Part shown: positions 20,453-31,453 of the stretch, one piece after another
Layout of the letters: every line of letters starts with the position of its first letter
How positions within the stretch are numbered: the stretch's first letter is position 1
NCBI GenBank assembly: GCA_025093985.1
Contig: JACAAK010000021.1
Location: forward strand, 124,001 to 188,000
DNA from: Calvatia gigantea
Lineage: Eukaryota; Basidiomycota; Agaricomycetes; Agaricales; Lycoperdaceae
Reading direction: 5' to 3'
Length of the DNA stretch: 64,000 bases
Position numbers and translations under genes: made by a program
The notes under the pieces: model-generated
What the model saw: the letters and a program-made list of their open reading frames with translations, nothing else
Told to the model about the DNA's origin: nothing
Databases searched by the model: none

Positions 20453-22916
20453 CGTGCTTGGGGATGCCCTGCCGGTCTTCGTACGTCTAGCTAGTGCCTG
20501 TATTCGTCTAGGTTGCTGGCCAGAGTATTTTAAAGAATCTATGTCAGTTATTATCCCTAAGCCGGGTAAGCCTGCATATTCTACGCCCAAGGCCTTTAGG
20601 CCTATAGTTCTTCTCAACACGCTGGGTAAGCTGTTTGAGAAAATGATCACGACTAGGCTCCAGTTTGACTCTGTCAAATTTGGGGTCTTTCACCCTAATC
20701 AGCTCGGAGGCGTGATCCAACGATCCACTGAAGATGCTGGCCTAATGCTGACCCACATCATAAGAATGGGTTGGGCTAAGGGCCTCAGGACTAGCGTTGT
20801 GGCATTTGACATAGCGCAGTTCTTTCCGTCGTTGCACCATGACATGCTGGTGGCAATACTCTGCAAGCAAGGATTCGCCCCTGAGTTGGTCGAGTTCTTT
20901 GCCCACTATTTGGTAGGACGGAAGACCCAGTACTACTGGGATTCTTTCAAGTCCGAGCCATTTCCATCGGATGTGGGGGTGGGGCAGGGATCTGCCCTCT
21001 CTCCCGTCCTGTCGGCCTTATACATAGCTCCGCTAATGTGGCTTTTCGACAGGGAGGTGTTACATTTAGGGACGACTCTTCTGTCATATGTTGATGATGG
21101 CACCATCATTGCCCAGTCGAAAGACTGGGGGTCTAACCTTGTGGCTCTTAAGGAGGCATATGGTATTATATTCAGGCTCTTTGAGCGGTTCGCCTTGGTA
21201 CTTGAACACGACAAGTCCGAGGTCTTTCACTTCTCCCACAAGCACAGGGATGATAATCCACTGATAGACCTGGGCTTTGCCCCGTTCACTGGTGATACGC
21301 TGCTCCGGCCCAAGCCCTACTGGAGGTATCTGGGCTTCTACTTCGACCGCACCCTTACTTTTAAGGAGCATGTTCGTTATTATTCTACTAAAGCACTCTC
21401 TACAGTGAAAGCCATGAAGATGCTTGGTAATTCTACGAGGGGCTTGCGGCCTATGCAGAAGCACCTCCTTTATCGGTCATGTGTTGTCCCCATTGCGACA
21501 TACGGCTTTAAACTCTGGTTCTTCAAGGGCTCTCGCTGTAAGGCGGCCCTTAAGAGCCTGAACGTCATGCAAAGACGGGCAGCCCTGTGGATTACAGGTG
21601 CTTTCCGGACTGCTCCTACTGGGGCCGCAGAGTCGTTCGCGGGTCTCATACCCATCCAGCTTCACATACAGAAGCTTGCTGTCAGGTCAGACTACAGGAT
21701 TAAGACCCTGTCACCTAACCATCCCCTCAGGGCCCTTATGAGCCCTGAATATTCTGGGTCTGCTAAGCTGCACACTCGCTCTATCGGTCTTATGTCTCCT
21801 GCGATTCGCAAGAAGACCAAGGGCTCCTTAATCCAGGCTGATTCCAACCTGGTAAACCTCGTCGAGGAGTTTGAGCCTATGGCTTCAATTAATTGGCCCG
21901 GATACCGCCTGATGGACTGCCACCCTGACCAGGTGTCGTTCATGGAGGTGAAACTCAATGCGGAGGGTAACACCGACCCCGCGCATATGTATGCTCTCGA
22001 CGCGCGCCTTAGGGAGTGCAGAGAGGACTTCAGGATTGTTCATATGGCGACGGACGCAAGTCTGCCACTCCATGGCAAGTTCCAGGCAGTTTCATCTGCC
22101 CATGTCTATCGCCAACGGGAGTGCCTCCGGGAGATCACTCGCATGGCAGGCCAAGTTACAGCACCTGATGCGGAACTCATGGCCATTGCACTTGGCATTC
22201 ACTTTGCTCTCAAGCAGGGTGATGTCAGGCTCATACGTGTATTCACTGACTCTATTGCGTCAGTGAAGCTCGCAGTTGATCCGTCTACGCACTCGGGGCA
22301 GATGCTGTCCCAAGGGGTGTGTGTGGCACTGAAACAGTGGCTCTCTGGGGATCCCCGGAGGGGCATTGAATTTCTCACTGTCCCTTCTTCCGAGAAGTGG
22401 GAGTTTCACTATGCTGTTCACCAGCATGTCACCTCGTTCCCTCAGGTCGCTTATGGCCTGAGGCCATTCACTTCTATTGCCTGCCTATGCAAAGAGGCGG
22501 TTGATGATGTTCTGGAGTCATGGCGCCAGCTGTACTCTACCTCTTCTTATAAGGGGCGTAGTAATATGGATCTCGCCTCTGGGGCAGACCCATCTGTTTC
22601 AGGGAAGCTGACCTACCTTTCTGGTGGGCCCTGGCTCCCTCATGTTAGCGGCTCCAACTCGCTCTGTGCGAGGGCCGTGCGTGCCATCACCGGTCATGCT
22701 CCGATTGGGTCGTACCGTGTACGGTTCTTTCCTACTGAAAGCGTTAGCTGTTCATGTGGCCCCGCTCTCGAGGGGCGCTATCACATTTTCGTCAGGTGTC
22801 CCAATCATAAAAGGGAACTCGACAGACCTCCTCAGACCATTCGTGAGCTGATTGACTTCCTGAATGCAAACCCTGGGGCCTTTGTATTCAGACCAGATGA
22901 TGCTGGGATCGGTTGA
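20453..22916 (+). pseudogene. LINE_5 ORF2, part 2 (RT, RNase H, C-terminal zinc motif)
   Basis: Resumes ORF2 at residue 480 in frame once one CAGAT copy is removed, giving 1300 codons in total. RT: VIIPKPGKPAYSTPKAFRP (~512), FDIAQFFPSLHHDML, GVGQGSALSPVLS, catalytic YVDDG (~692). RNase H: HMATDASLPLHG (~1010), APDAELMAIALG, VFTDSIASVKLA, so three acidic positions (D, E, D) are present. The C-terminal motif CSCGPALEGRYHIFVRCPNH is near 1247. No stop occurs before TGA 22914-22916. The RNase H domain would remove element RNA after first-strand synthesis. Confidence 0.93.
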
Positions 22917-23625
22917 GTTGGCGCGTGTGGGGGGTCCCTGTGGCGTCGCTGGTCTCCTGGCCTACTAGGTGGAGAAGTCACAAGGCAACAGGGATGGGGT
23001 CCCTGGGGGGTGCTTCTGGCCTTGGCTGGTGGTGCTCCTTTCCTGGGCCTGGTTGGGGGCTTCGCAGGGGGTGTAGGCATAAAATAACGGGGGTGGGGTC
23101 CCCAGGTGGCGGTGCGGGTTCATCTTGCTAAGCTGCTTTCTTGGGCGCCGTCTAGGCAGCGCTTCGAGTTGCTACCCTGCCCGCTGTGTCGCCCTGGATC
23201 ATGACCGGGCTGATACCCTTTCACTTGGGAAGTTGGGGGTAAGGTGGCTCCAAGCGGGGGCTCCTTGCGCTGGCTCTCCTGACTACATCTGTCCCCTCTC
23301 GGGTGCTCGGCTGCCGCTGCTGCTGGGCCCGCCGCTTGTGGGATGATCAGGGCACCGCTGCAATGCGACGGTGCATCACTGGGTGTACACCACAAGACCT
23401 GGGCAACTGGGTCTTCCTCAGTGTGATGGGCATTTTGGGGAACCGGGGGATTTGGCAAGTAAGGGGTGGTCTGGTCTGGTCTGGGTTAGCGCTTGGGTTG
23501 GGTTAGGTTGCTTCTGAACAGTAGATTACTCTTAACTCATCGGACTTTGTAGTTGGGGCTTTGTACTTAGCTACACGCGGACTGCAATCGGGCACCGCAT
23601 TATAAATTGGCGTAAGCCATGATTT
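22917..23625 (+). other. LINE_5 3' UTR
   Basis: About 0.7 kb, GC-rich, conserved in every LINE copy here. Visible structures: a 6-bp hairpin AAGACC/GGTCTT at 23394-23415 and a GNRA-capped hairpin at 23608-23619 just before the poly(A). The middle (GGGGAACCGGGGGATTTGGC) defines subfamily I, shared with LINE_2 and LINE_9. ORFs seen on either strand are not conserved as protein across copies. Confidence 0.8.
23608..23619 (+). promoter_or_regulatory. LINE 3'-end hairpin with GNRA loop
   Basis: TGGC-GTAA-GCCA in this copy; most other copies have GCAA. Seven copies keep a GGC/GCC stem (one with a U-G pair). Position and conservation suggest the RT recognition element of the RNA (inference by analogy to other LINE 3' stem-loops). 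Confidence 0.65.
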
Positions 23626-23644
23626 AAAAAAAAAAAAAAAAAAA

Positions 23645-24517
23645 GCTATCACATATTCGTCAGGTGTCCCAACCACAAAAGGGAGCTTGACAGACCTCCT
23701 TAGACCATTCGTGAGCTGATTGACTTCCTGAACGCAAACCCAGGGGCCTTTGCATTCAGACCAGATGACACTGGGATCGGTTGAGCTGGTGTATGTGGGG
23801 GGACCCTGCAGTGTCACTGGTCTTCTGGCCTACTGGGTGGAGAAGTTTTAAGGCAACAGGGGTGGGGTCCCTGGGGGGTGCTTCTGGCTTCAGCTGGTGG
23901 TGCTCCTTTCCTGGGCCTAGTCAAGGGCTTCGTGGAGGGCGAAGGCTTAAACAATGGGGGTGGGGTCCCCGGGTGGCAGTGTGGGTTCATCCTGCTAAGC
24001 TGCTTTCTTGGGCATTGTCTAGGCAGCGCTTCGAGTTACTACCCTGCCTGCTGGGTTGTTCTAGATCGGGGCTGGGCTGATACCCTTTCACCTGGGAAGC
24101 TGGGGGTAAGGTGGCTCTAAGCAGGGGCCTCTTGCACTGGCTCTCCTGACTACATCTGTCCCCCTGAAGGCACTTGGCCGCCGCTGCCGCTAGGTCCGCC
24201 TCTTGAGGGATGATCAGGGCACCGTCGCAGAGCAACAGTGCATCACTGGGTGTATACCACAAGACCTGGGCAACTGGGTCTTCTTCAGTGCGATGGGCAT
24301 TTCGGGTGACCAGGGTAGTTTATTCAGTAGGGGGCAGCTTGGTTTAGGCTGGGTTGGAAACAGCTTGGGCTGGGTTAGGCTGTTTGTGAAAGGTAGATTA
24401 CTCTCAACTCATCAGACAATGTAGTTAGGGTCTTTGTACTTGGCTACACGTGGACTGCAATTGGGCACCATGTTATAAATTGGCGCAAGCCATGATTTAA
24501 AAAAAAAAAAAAAAAAA
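23645..24517 (+). mobile_element. LINE_4 3' end (right of LINE_5)
   Basis: Starts with GCTATCACATATTC, the duplicated target of LINE_5, and continues ORF2 (RYHIFVRCPNHKREL) to TGA 23782-23784, with an in-frame TAG near 23702 where others have CAG. The 3' UTR is subfamily II (TTTATTCAGTAGGGGGCAGC). The poly(A) is at 24499-24517. The copy was inserted in or beside LINE_6; no TSD partner is visible at its left end (11361). Confidence 0.9.
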
Positions 24518-27159
24518 CCCTTGAAGAACCAGAGTTTGAAGCCATATGTTGCAATAGGGACAACACACGACCGATAGAGGAGGCGCTTCTGCATAGGCCG
24601 CAAGCCCCTCATAGAGTTACCAAGCATCTTCATGGCTTTCACTGTGGAAAGTGCCTTGGTAGAGTAGTAGCAAACATGCTCCTTGAAGGTAAGGGCACAG
24701 TCGAAGTAGAAACCCAAGTACCTCCAGTTTTTTTTTTTTTTTTTTTAATTCAAGGCTTGCGCCAATTTATAATGCAGTGCCTGATCGCAGTCCGCGTGTA
24801 GCAGAGTACAAATCCCCTAACTACAAAGTCCGATGAGTTCCAAGTACCTCCAGTAGGGCTTGGGCTGGAGCGGTGTATCACCAGTGAACGGGGTAAAGCC
24901 CAGGTCAATCGGTGGATTATCATCCCCATGCTTGTGGGAGAAGTGAAAGACCTCGGACTTGTCATGCTCAAGTACCAAGGCGAATCACTCAAAGAGCCTG
25001 AATATAATACCATATGCCTCCTTAAGAGCCACAAGGTTGGAACTCCAGTCCTTAGACTGGGCAATGATGGTGCCATCATCAACATATGACAGAAGGGTTG
25101 TCCCTAAGCATGACGCCTCCTTGTCAAAAAGCCACATTAGCGGAGCTATGTATAAGGCTGACAGGACAGGGGAGAGGGCAGAGCCCTGCCCTACCCCCAC
25201 GTCCAATGGAAATGGCTCGGACTTGAAAGAGTCCCAGCAATACTGGGTCTTCCGTCCTACCAAGTAGTGCACAAAGAACTCGACCAACTCAGGGGTGAAT
25301 CCTTGCTTGTGGAATATTGCAACCAGCATATCATAGTGCAATGATGGGAAGAACTGCGCTATGTCAAATGCCACAACACTAGTCCTGAGGCCCTTAGCCC
25401 AACCCGCTCTTACGATGTGGGTCAACATCAGGCCAGCATCTTCAGTGGACCATTGGATCACATCTCCGAGCTGATTAGAGTGAAAGACCCCAAACTTGAC
25501 AGAGTCAAACTGGAGTCTAGTTGCGATCATTTTCTCAAACAGCTTACCCAGCGTGTTGAGAAGAACTATGGGCCTAAAGGCCTTGGGCGTGGAGTATGCA
25601 GGCTTACCCGGCTTAGGGATAATAACCAACATAGATTCTTTGAAATACTCCAGCCAGCAGCCTAGACGAATACAGGCACTAGCTAGACATACGAAGATCG
25701 GCAGGGCATCCCCAAGCACGATCTGTTTGAGCATCCTCCACGTAACGTGGTCGGGGCCTAGAGTAGAGATTTTGGAGCAGGTAGACAGTGCGTCCACCAG
25801 CTCCTTGTCCGAGAAGTCAACCCACTCCCACCGTGGAAGCACAGGGAGCAGATCAATAACAGGGGTATCACACCCATGCCCAGAGGCGGAGCTGTAGGTA
25901 CCATGAAGGGCCTCCCATAGGGAGTCCATAGTGTGACAAGGCTCCCCCTGGTAGGAGATAGCCTCGCACGCAGGCAACTTGCGCGCCTTGACCCATTCCA
26001 TAAGGTCCCAAGGGCACTTGTTGGTCTCAGCAATTTCCTCGATCTTCTCATCGAAGAACTTGTGCTTCTTAAACACTACAACACGTCGAAATGCCCTCTA
26101 GTCCACAGGGTCTGAAGAGTCCCTGTGGGCCCATAGGGCAACGTTGCAATCCTTATCCCACCATGGCTGAGATTTTGCAGATATGTACACCTCCACAGTG
26201 TGGCAATGCCACACTGCAGAGAACATTGACCCAATAGCCGATGCCAGGACATTAACGTCCCGTGCTGAATCAAGGGGATGATCCTAAAGACCATACACCC
26301 CTTCTCTGATCTCGTCCAGGAACTGCAATTCTGCAGTCGCTGCCAAGTTCTTGGGAAATGCCCTTCTGACATTCGTGATGTCTTCAGGGTGGATGGGGAT
26401 CACGACAGACAGCAGATGATGGTCCAATGGGCCTGTTAGATCCGATCTGATCTGGGGGCGTGCGATGCACCACCTAGGATCAGAGATAAAGATCAGATCA
26501 ATCACCGATTGGCATTTGGTCAGATCTTGAGGTACATGCGTAGAAGCCCTGGAATCTGGCAACCAGATCCCAAGGCCGAGGTCATCAGCAGCCTCCAAGA
26601 GCTGCTGGGCGGGTCGGTGGTGATGCGGGATGCTATCATCCCACTCACATGAATGGCAATTAAAATCACCTCCCATGTAATGCATCTGGGGTAAGGAATC
26701 GCGCTTCTCAAAGAGAAGCTTGATTGCAGTGTGCTCATCATCAGAATAAACATTCATGAAATGGCATTCATGACCGTGATTGAAGATAGTAACAACCATC
26801 ACATCCCAGTGATCAATGAGGTCCCGCCTTAGTGAGGGCCTCAGTCTCTTGATCCGTGTGTGGACATAGGCCATAACATGGGGTCAATCTCATTCCTCCA
26901 CAGAGGAGGCTGGCCTCACCATATACAACCACTCAGGATGCTTAGGTGCTCCGATGACAGGCTCGCCCTCAGCATCAAGCATCGAGGGGGTGGATTTAAT
27001 CGTTTGCCAGGGAGGTTCCTGGATGAACACGATGTCAAAGTTATCTTTCTCAGATTCTAGCAGAGCGTCCAATAATGCATAGTTCTTGGCTACATTAAAA
27101 GACAGTATACGTAATCTACCCTTCACGAAATGCTTCAACTCGTCAGGTTCGGGGTTCAT
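24518..27159 (-). pseudogene. LINE_6 ORF2, endonuclease-RT
   Basis: Minus-strand ORF2 with all endonuclease motifs (QEPPW, GGDFNCHS.EWDD, SVIDLIFISD) and RT motifs (FDIAQFFPSLHYDML, GVGQGSALSPVLS, YVDDG). Stops relative to LINE_5: two TGA near 26885-26892, both at CGA positions, a TAG near 26285, and a TAG near 26099 at a TGG position. The longest clean run is 24985-26076. It is interrupted in the RT C-terminal region by LINE_7. RNase H and the C-terminus are missing. Confidence 0.88.
24728..24839 (-). mobile_element. LINE_7: 112-bp dead-on-arrival LINE insertion
   Basis: A 19-bp T run (24728-24746) followed by only about 93 bp of LINE 3' UTR. Flanked by a perfect 14-bp TSD, CCAAGTACCTCCAG (24714-24727 and 24840-24853). 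Removing it restores the LINE_6 ORF2 text exactly. It shows that the last ~90 bp before poly(A) are enough to be mobilised. Confidence 0.95.
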
Positions 27160-28466
27160 TGCGCGGATGCTGATTTGTTATCAGTGGATCGTGACGCTAT
27201 CCTAGATAGATGGCGTTCACTCACCTTTCTGTAGTGCTCTTTGATCCACTCGGCCTCATACCAGTGGCGCCAAAGCTGGCACGAATGGGAGTCAGCGCAG
27301 TGTTCACCACCGCAGTTGAGACACTTGAATTTGTGGGGACACGGTTGTCCCTCAGGGGTAGCCTTGTTGAGATCTTTGGGATGACAACAGCTGGCGACAG
27401 CACAGTGGTTCTCAGAGGTATGAGGCCCAGCGCAGATAGGGCACCTGTTCGACCGGGATCGACAGATAGCAGTGGGATGGCCCTAGTACCAGCAGCGCTG
27501 ACACCAGGGGACCCTGGTACGGATGGAGGCCTGCTGCACATGGCAGGAGTGCGTTCCGATCTGGACAGTGCGCCCCACAAGGCACTTCATCCAAGTGCCG
27601 GTCTTAGAGTCAGCTAAGTCGAGCCAGGCTGTGCACGTGTCAGAGCTGGCAGAGTTGTGTGAGATGCGCGGGGTATGGGACAGCATCACAAAGTCCTCAC
27701 GGTGGGGGGACTTCAAGAGGTGACCCAGGAGGCGCTCGACGGTCATGGCCTTACGGCCAAGTTCGTCAATGAATGGGATGTCCACAATCCTGATATAGGA
27801 CGTGGAATCGGGAACACAGAGCTGGAGCTTAATGCCCTCAGCAACCGCCTTGTGCGCCCACTCATCAATGATAGCTATATCCTTCAGAGTGGGGACAAAG
27901 TTAGTGAGCAGGGACCAGGAGTTGGCCGTGCTCGATCGAACGGACTTGATCTGACATCGGACATGAGCCTGGACAAGTCCTCTGTTGATGACTTCAACAA
28001 AGTGGTTGGTTTGAGGGTGGGGGGAGCCTTCTGGGATGGCCACCGCTGTCATGAGAAGCTGTCGACAGTTGGGACCAGCCGTGACATTATCCGGACGCTT
28101 GGACTTGCCTTGTGTCGAGGGTTCCGCTTCGCAAGCCATTGCAACGACTCACTTAGGTTCGAGCTCTGGGAAGGACTGCGCGACACGCACAGCTGTAACC
28201 ACAGGGATCTGGGCAGATTTGCCCTTACCAGAAGAAGAGAGTGTCTGTGCGTACAACGACGGCACCGCCTTCTTCTTTTTGGTGATGTTAAGAGGGCACA
28301 CCAGTCCGGGCTGGACTTGAGCGCTCCTCCATTGTTGCTGCAGGGCAAGGCGCTTTGCCTCTGCATTCTTTCAGATCAACTCGACTAGGTCCCGCTCACG
28401 ACAAGCAGGACAGACGGGCTGAACCGGAGGTGGTGGCACAGGAGCTCTAACAGGCTTCGATCTACT
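27156..28466 (-). pseudogene. LINE_6 ORF1, 5'-truncated
   Basis: Homologous to LINE_5 ORF1 from about residue 270 to the end. Includes the possible RRM-like stretch (IRIVDIPFIDELG) and the zinc knuckle region beginning WCQRCWY. Stops are present near 28385 and 28148, the second at a CGA position, and further stops lie near the zinc knuckles. The longest clean run is 27483-28139. N-terminal third absent. Confidence 0.85.
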
Positions 28467-29578
28467 CTCTGCACTCTCTAAGGCATGCATCGAGAGCATA
28501 CATATGCGCGGGGTCAGTATTACCCTCTGCATTGAGCATCACCTCCATGAACGACACCTGGTCAGGGTGGCAATCCATCAGGCAGTATCTGGGCCAATTA
28601 ATTGAGGCCATGGGCTCAAATTCCTTGACGAGGTTCACCAGGTTGGAATCAGCCTGGATTAGAGAGCCTTTAGTCTTCTTGCGAATCGCAGGAGACATAA
28701 GGCCAATGGAGCGGGCATGCAGCTTAACAGACCCAGAGTACTTGGGGCTCATAAGGGCTCTGAATGGGTGATTAGGTGACAGGGTCTTAATCCTGTAGTC
28801 TGACCTGACAGCAAGCTTCTGTATGTGAAGCTGGATAGGTATGAGACCCGCGAATGACTCTGCGGCCCCGGTAGGAGCAGTCTGGAATGCACCTGTAATC
28901 CACAGGGCTGCCCGTCTTTGTATGACATTCAGGCTCTTAAGGGCCGCCTTGTAGCGGGAACCCTTGAAGAACCAGAGTTTGAAGCCATATGTCGCAATAG
29001 GGACAACACATGACTGATAGAGGAGGCGCTTCTGCATAGGCCACAAGCCCCTCGTAGAGTTACCAAGCATCTTCATGGCTTTCACCGTGGAAAGTGCCTT
29101 GGTAGAGTAGTAGCGAACATGCTCCTTGAAGGTAAGGGCACAGTCGAAGTAGAAACCCAAGTACCTCCAGTAGGGCTTGGGCTGGAGCAGTGTATCACCA
29201 GTGAACGGGGCAAAGCCCAGGTCAATCGGTGAATTATCATCCCCGTGCTTGTGGGAGAAGTGAAAGACCTCGGACTTGTCATGCTCAAGTACCAAGGTGA
29301 ATCGCTCAAAGAGCCTGAATATAATACCATATGCCTCCTTAAGAGCCACAAGGTTGGAACCCCAGTCCTTAGACTGGGCAATGATGGTGCCATCATCAAC
29401 ATATGACAGAAGGGTTGTCCCTAAGCGTGACGCCTCCTTGTCAAAAAGCCACATTAGCAGAGCTATGTATAAGACTGACAGGACAGGGGAGAGGGCAGAG
29501 CCCTGCCCTACCCCCACGTCTGATGGAAATGGCTCGGACTTGAAAGAGTCCCAGCAATACTGGGTCTTCCGTCCTACC
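28467..29578 (-). pseudogene. LINE_8 ORF2 piece: RT palm to RNase H start
   Basis: Minus-strand ORF2 from GVGQGSALSPVLS through YVDDG to CLRECRE (28462-29517 is an open run). It ends on the right at TCTTCCGTCCTACC (29565-29578), the target duplication of LINE_9, and continues at 31353. On the left it joins LINE_6. Confidence 0.88.
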
Positions 29579-29866
29579 TTTTTTTTTTTTTTTTTTTTTT
29601 AATTCATGGCTTGCACCAATTTATAACACGGTGCCCGATCGCAGTCCGCGTGTAGCTAAGTACAAAGCCCCAACTACAAAGTCTGATGAGTTAAGAGTAA
29701 TCTACTGTTCAGAAGCAGCCCAACCCAACCCAAGTGCTAACCCAGACCAGACCAGACCACCCCTTACTTGCCAAATCCTCTGGTTCCCTGAAATGCCCAT
29801 CACACTGAAGAAGACCCAGTTGCCCAGGTCTTGTGGTGTACACCCAGTGACGCACCACCATGTTGT

Positions 29867-29918
29867 GGCAGTGCCCTGACCATCCCACAAGCGGCAGTGC
29901 CCTGACCATCCCACAAGC
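29867..29918. repeat. 26-bp tandem duplication in LINE_9 3' UTR
   Basis: Two exact adjacent copies (29867-29892, 29893-29918) of a unit starting GGCAGTGCCCTGACC. Other LINE copies have a single unit. Confidence 0.85.
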
Positions 29919-30335
29919 AGCAGGCCCAGTGGCGGCGGCGGCCGAGCACCCGAGAGGGGACAGGTGTAATCAGGAGAGCCAGCGCAAGGAGCCCCCACTT
30001 GGAGCCGCCTTACCCCCAACTTCCCAAGTGAAAGGGTATCAGCCCAGTCCTGATCTAGAGCAACACAGTAGGCAGGGTAGCAACTCGAAGCGTCACCTAG
30101 ATGGCGCCCAAGAAAGCAGCTGAGCAGGATGAACCCACACCGCCACCCGGGGACCCCACCCCTGTTATTTTATGCCTCTGCCCCCCGTGAAGCCCCCAAC
30201 CAAGACCAGGAAAGGAGCACCACCAGCCAAGGCCAGAAGCACCCCCCAGGGACCCAACCCCTGTTGCCTTGCGACTTCTCCACCTAGTAGGCCAGAAGAC
30301 CAGCGACACTGCAGGGACCCCCCATGTGTGCCAGC

Positions 30336-31352
30336 TCAGCTGATCCCAGCATCATCTGGTCTGAATGCAAAAGCCCCGGGGTTTGCATTCAGGAAGTCAA
30401 TCAGCTCATGAATGGTCTGAGGAGGTCTGTCAAGTTCCCTTTTGTGATTGGGACACCTGACGAAAATGTGATAGTGCCCCTCAAGAGTGGCACCACACGA
30501 GCAGCCAATGCTTTCATTAGGAAAGAATCGTACTCGGTACGACCCAATCGGAGCATGACCTGTAACGGCACACACGGCCCTTGCACAAAGCGAGTTAGAG
30601 CTGCTAACATGAGGGAGCCAGGGCCCACCAGAAAGGTAGGTCGGCTTCCCTGGAATAGATGGATCCGCCCTGGAGGCAAGATCCATGTTGCTATGCCCCT
30701 TGTAAGAAGAGGTGGAGTACAGCTGATGCCATGACTCCAGAACATCATCGACCACCTCTTTGCGCAGGCGGGCAATAGAAGTGAATGGCCTCAGGCCATA
30801 AGCAACCTGAGGGAACGAGGTGACATGCCGGTGTACAGCATGGTGGAACTCCCACTTCTCGGAAGAAGGGACAGCAAGAAATTCAATGCTCCTCTGGGGA
30901 CCCCCAGAGAGCCATTGTTTAAGCGCCACACACACCCCTTGGGACAACATCTGCCCGGAGTGTGTAGACGGATCAACCACGAGCTTCGCTGATGCAATAG
31001 AATCAGTGAACACACATATGAGCCTGACATCATCCTACTTAAGAGCAAAATGAATGCCAAGTGCAACGGCCATGAGCTCAGCATCAGGTGCTGTAACTCG
31101 ACCTGCCACATGAGTGATCTCCCGGAGACACTCATGCTAGCGATAGACATGGGCAGATGAGACTGCCTGGAACTTGCCATGGAGCGGCAGACTTGCGTCC
31201 GTCGCCATATGGACAATCCCGAGGTCCTCTCTGCACTCCCTAAGGCATGCGTTGAGAGCATACATATGCTCGGGGTTGGTATTACCCTCTGCATTGAGTT
31301 TCACCTCCATGAACGACACCTGGTCAGGGTGGCAGTCCATCAGGCGATATCC
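30336..31352 (-). pseudogene. LINE_9 ORF2 RNase H and C-terminus
   Basis: RNase H with HMATDASLPLHG and VFTDSIASAKLV, then the C-terminal motif CSCGATLEGHYHIFVRCPNH, ending at TGA 30336-30338. In-frame TAG codons near 31138 and 31038 both fit CAG/CAA. The longest clean run is 30336-31013. Confidence 0.85.
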
Positions 31353-31453
31353 TCTTCCATCCTACCAAGTAGTGCACAAAGAACTCGACCAACTCAGGGG
31401 CGAATCCTTGCTTGCAGAGTATTGCAACCAGCATATCATGGTGCAATGATGGG
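31353..31453 (-). pseudogene. LINE_8 ORF2 piece between LINE_9 and Copia_3
   Basis: About 100 bp of RT (VEFFVHYLVG back to PSLHHDM). Starts with the LINE_9 target duplication and ends where the text switches to Copia_3 Gag at about 31454. About 0.6 kb of ORF2 that should follow is missing before LINE_8 resumes at 37906. Confidence 0.85.

Larger units (their letters stand above)
11684..23644 (+). mobile_element. LINE_5: full-length Tad-like LINE carrying Copia_2
   Basis: Flanked by a 13-bp TSD, GCTATCACATATT (11671-11683 and 23645-23657), and ended by a 19-bp poly(A) at 23626-23644. Without Copia_2 it is about 6.86 kb: 5' UTR of about 126 bp (11684-11809), ORF1 (701 codons), ORF2 (1300 codons, overlapping ORF1 by ATGA) and a 3' UTR of about 0.7 kb. 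Damage is light: one nonsense codon in each ORF plus the Copia insertion. Endonuclease, RT and RNase H in one ORF in a fungus points to the Tad clade (inference). Confidence 0.93.
24518..28466 (-). mobile_element. LINE_6: long minus-strand LINE lacking its 3' part
   Basis: Contains ORF2 from about residue 835 back to its ATG at 27157-27159, then ORF1 from its stop back to about residue 270, where it meets LINE_8 at about 28466 with a short CTCT microhomology. The TCAT at 27156-27159 is the ATGA overlap of the two ORFs. It carries LINE_7 at 24728-24839. Several stops are present, so it is inactive. Confidence 0.9.
29579..31352 (-). mobile_element. LINE_9: 5'-truncated LINE insertion
   Basis: 22-bp T run (29579-29600), 3' UTR of subfamily I, then the ORF2 C-terminal third (about residues 940-1300). 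14-bp TSD with one mismatch: TCTTCCGTCCTACC (29565-29578) and TCTTCCATCCTACC (31353-31366). A 26-bp exact tandem duplication sits in the 3' UTR (29867-29892 and 29893-29918). Confidence 0.93.

Noticed and set aside
24518..31453. A single tandem LINE array on the minus strand
   Set aside because: The order of ORF pieces and the 14-bp duplications show separate copies nested in or joined to each other, not a regular head-to-tail array.
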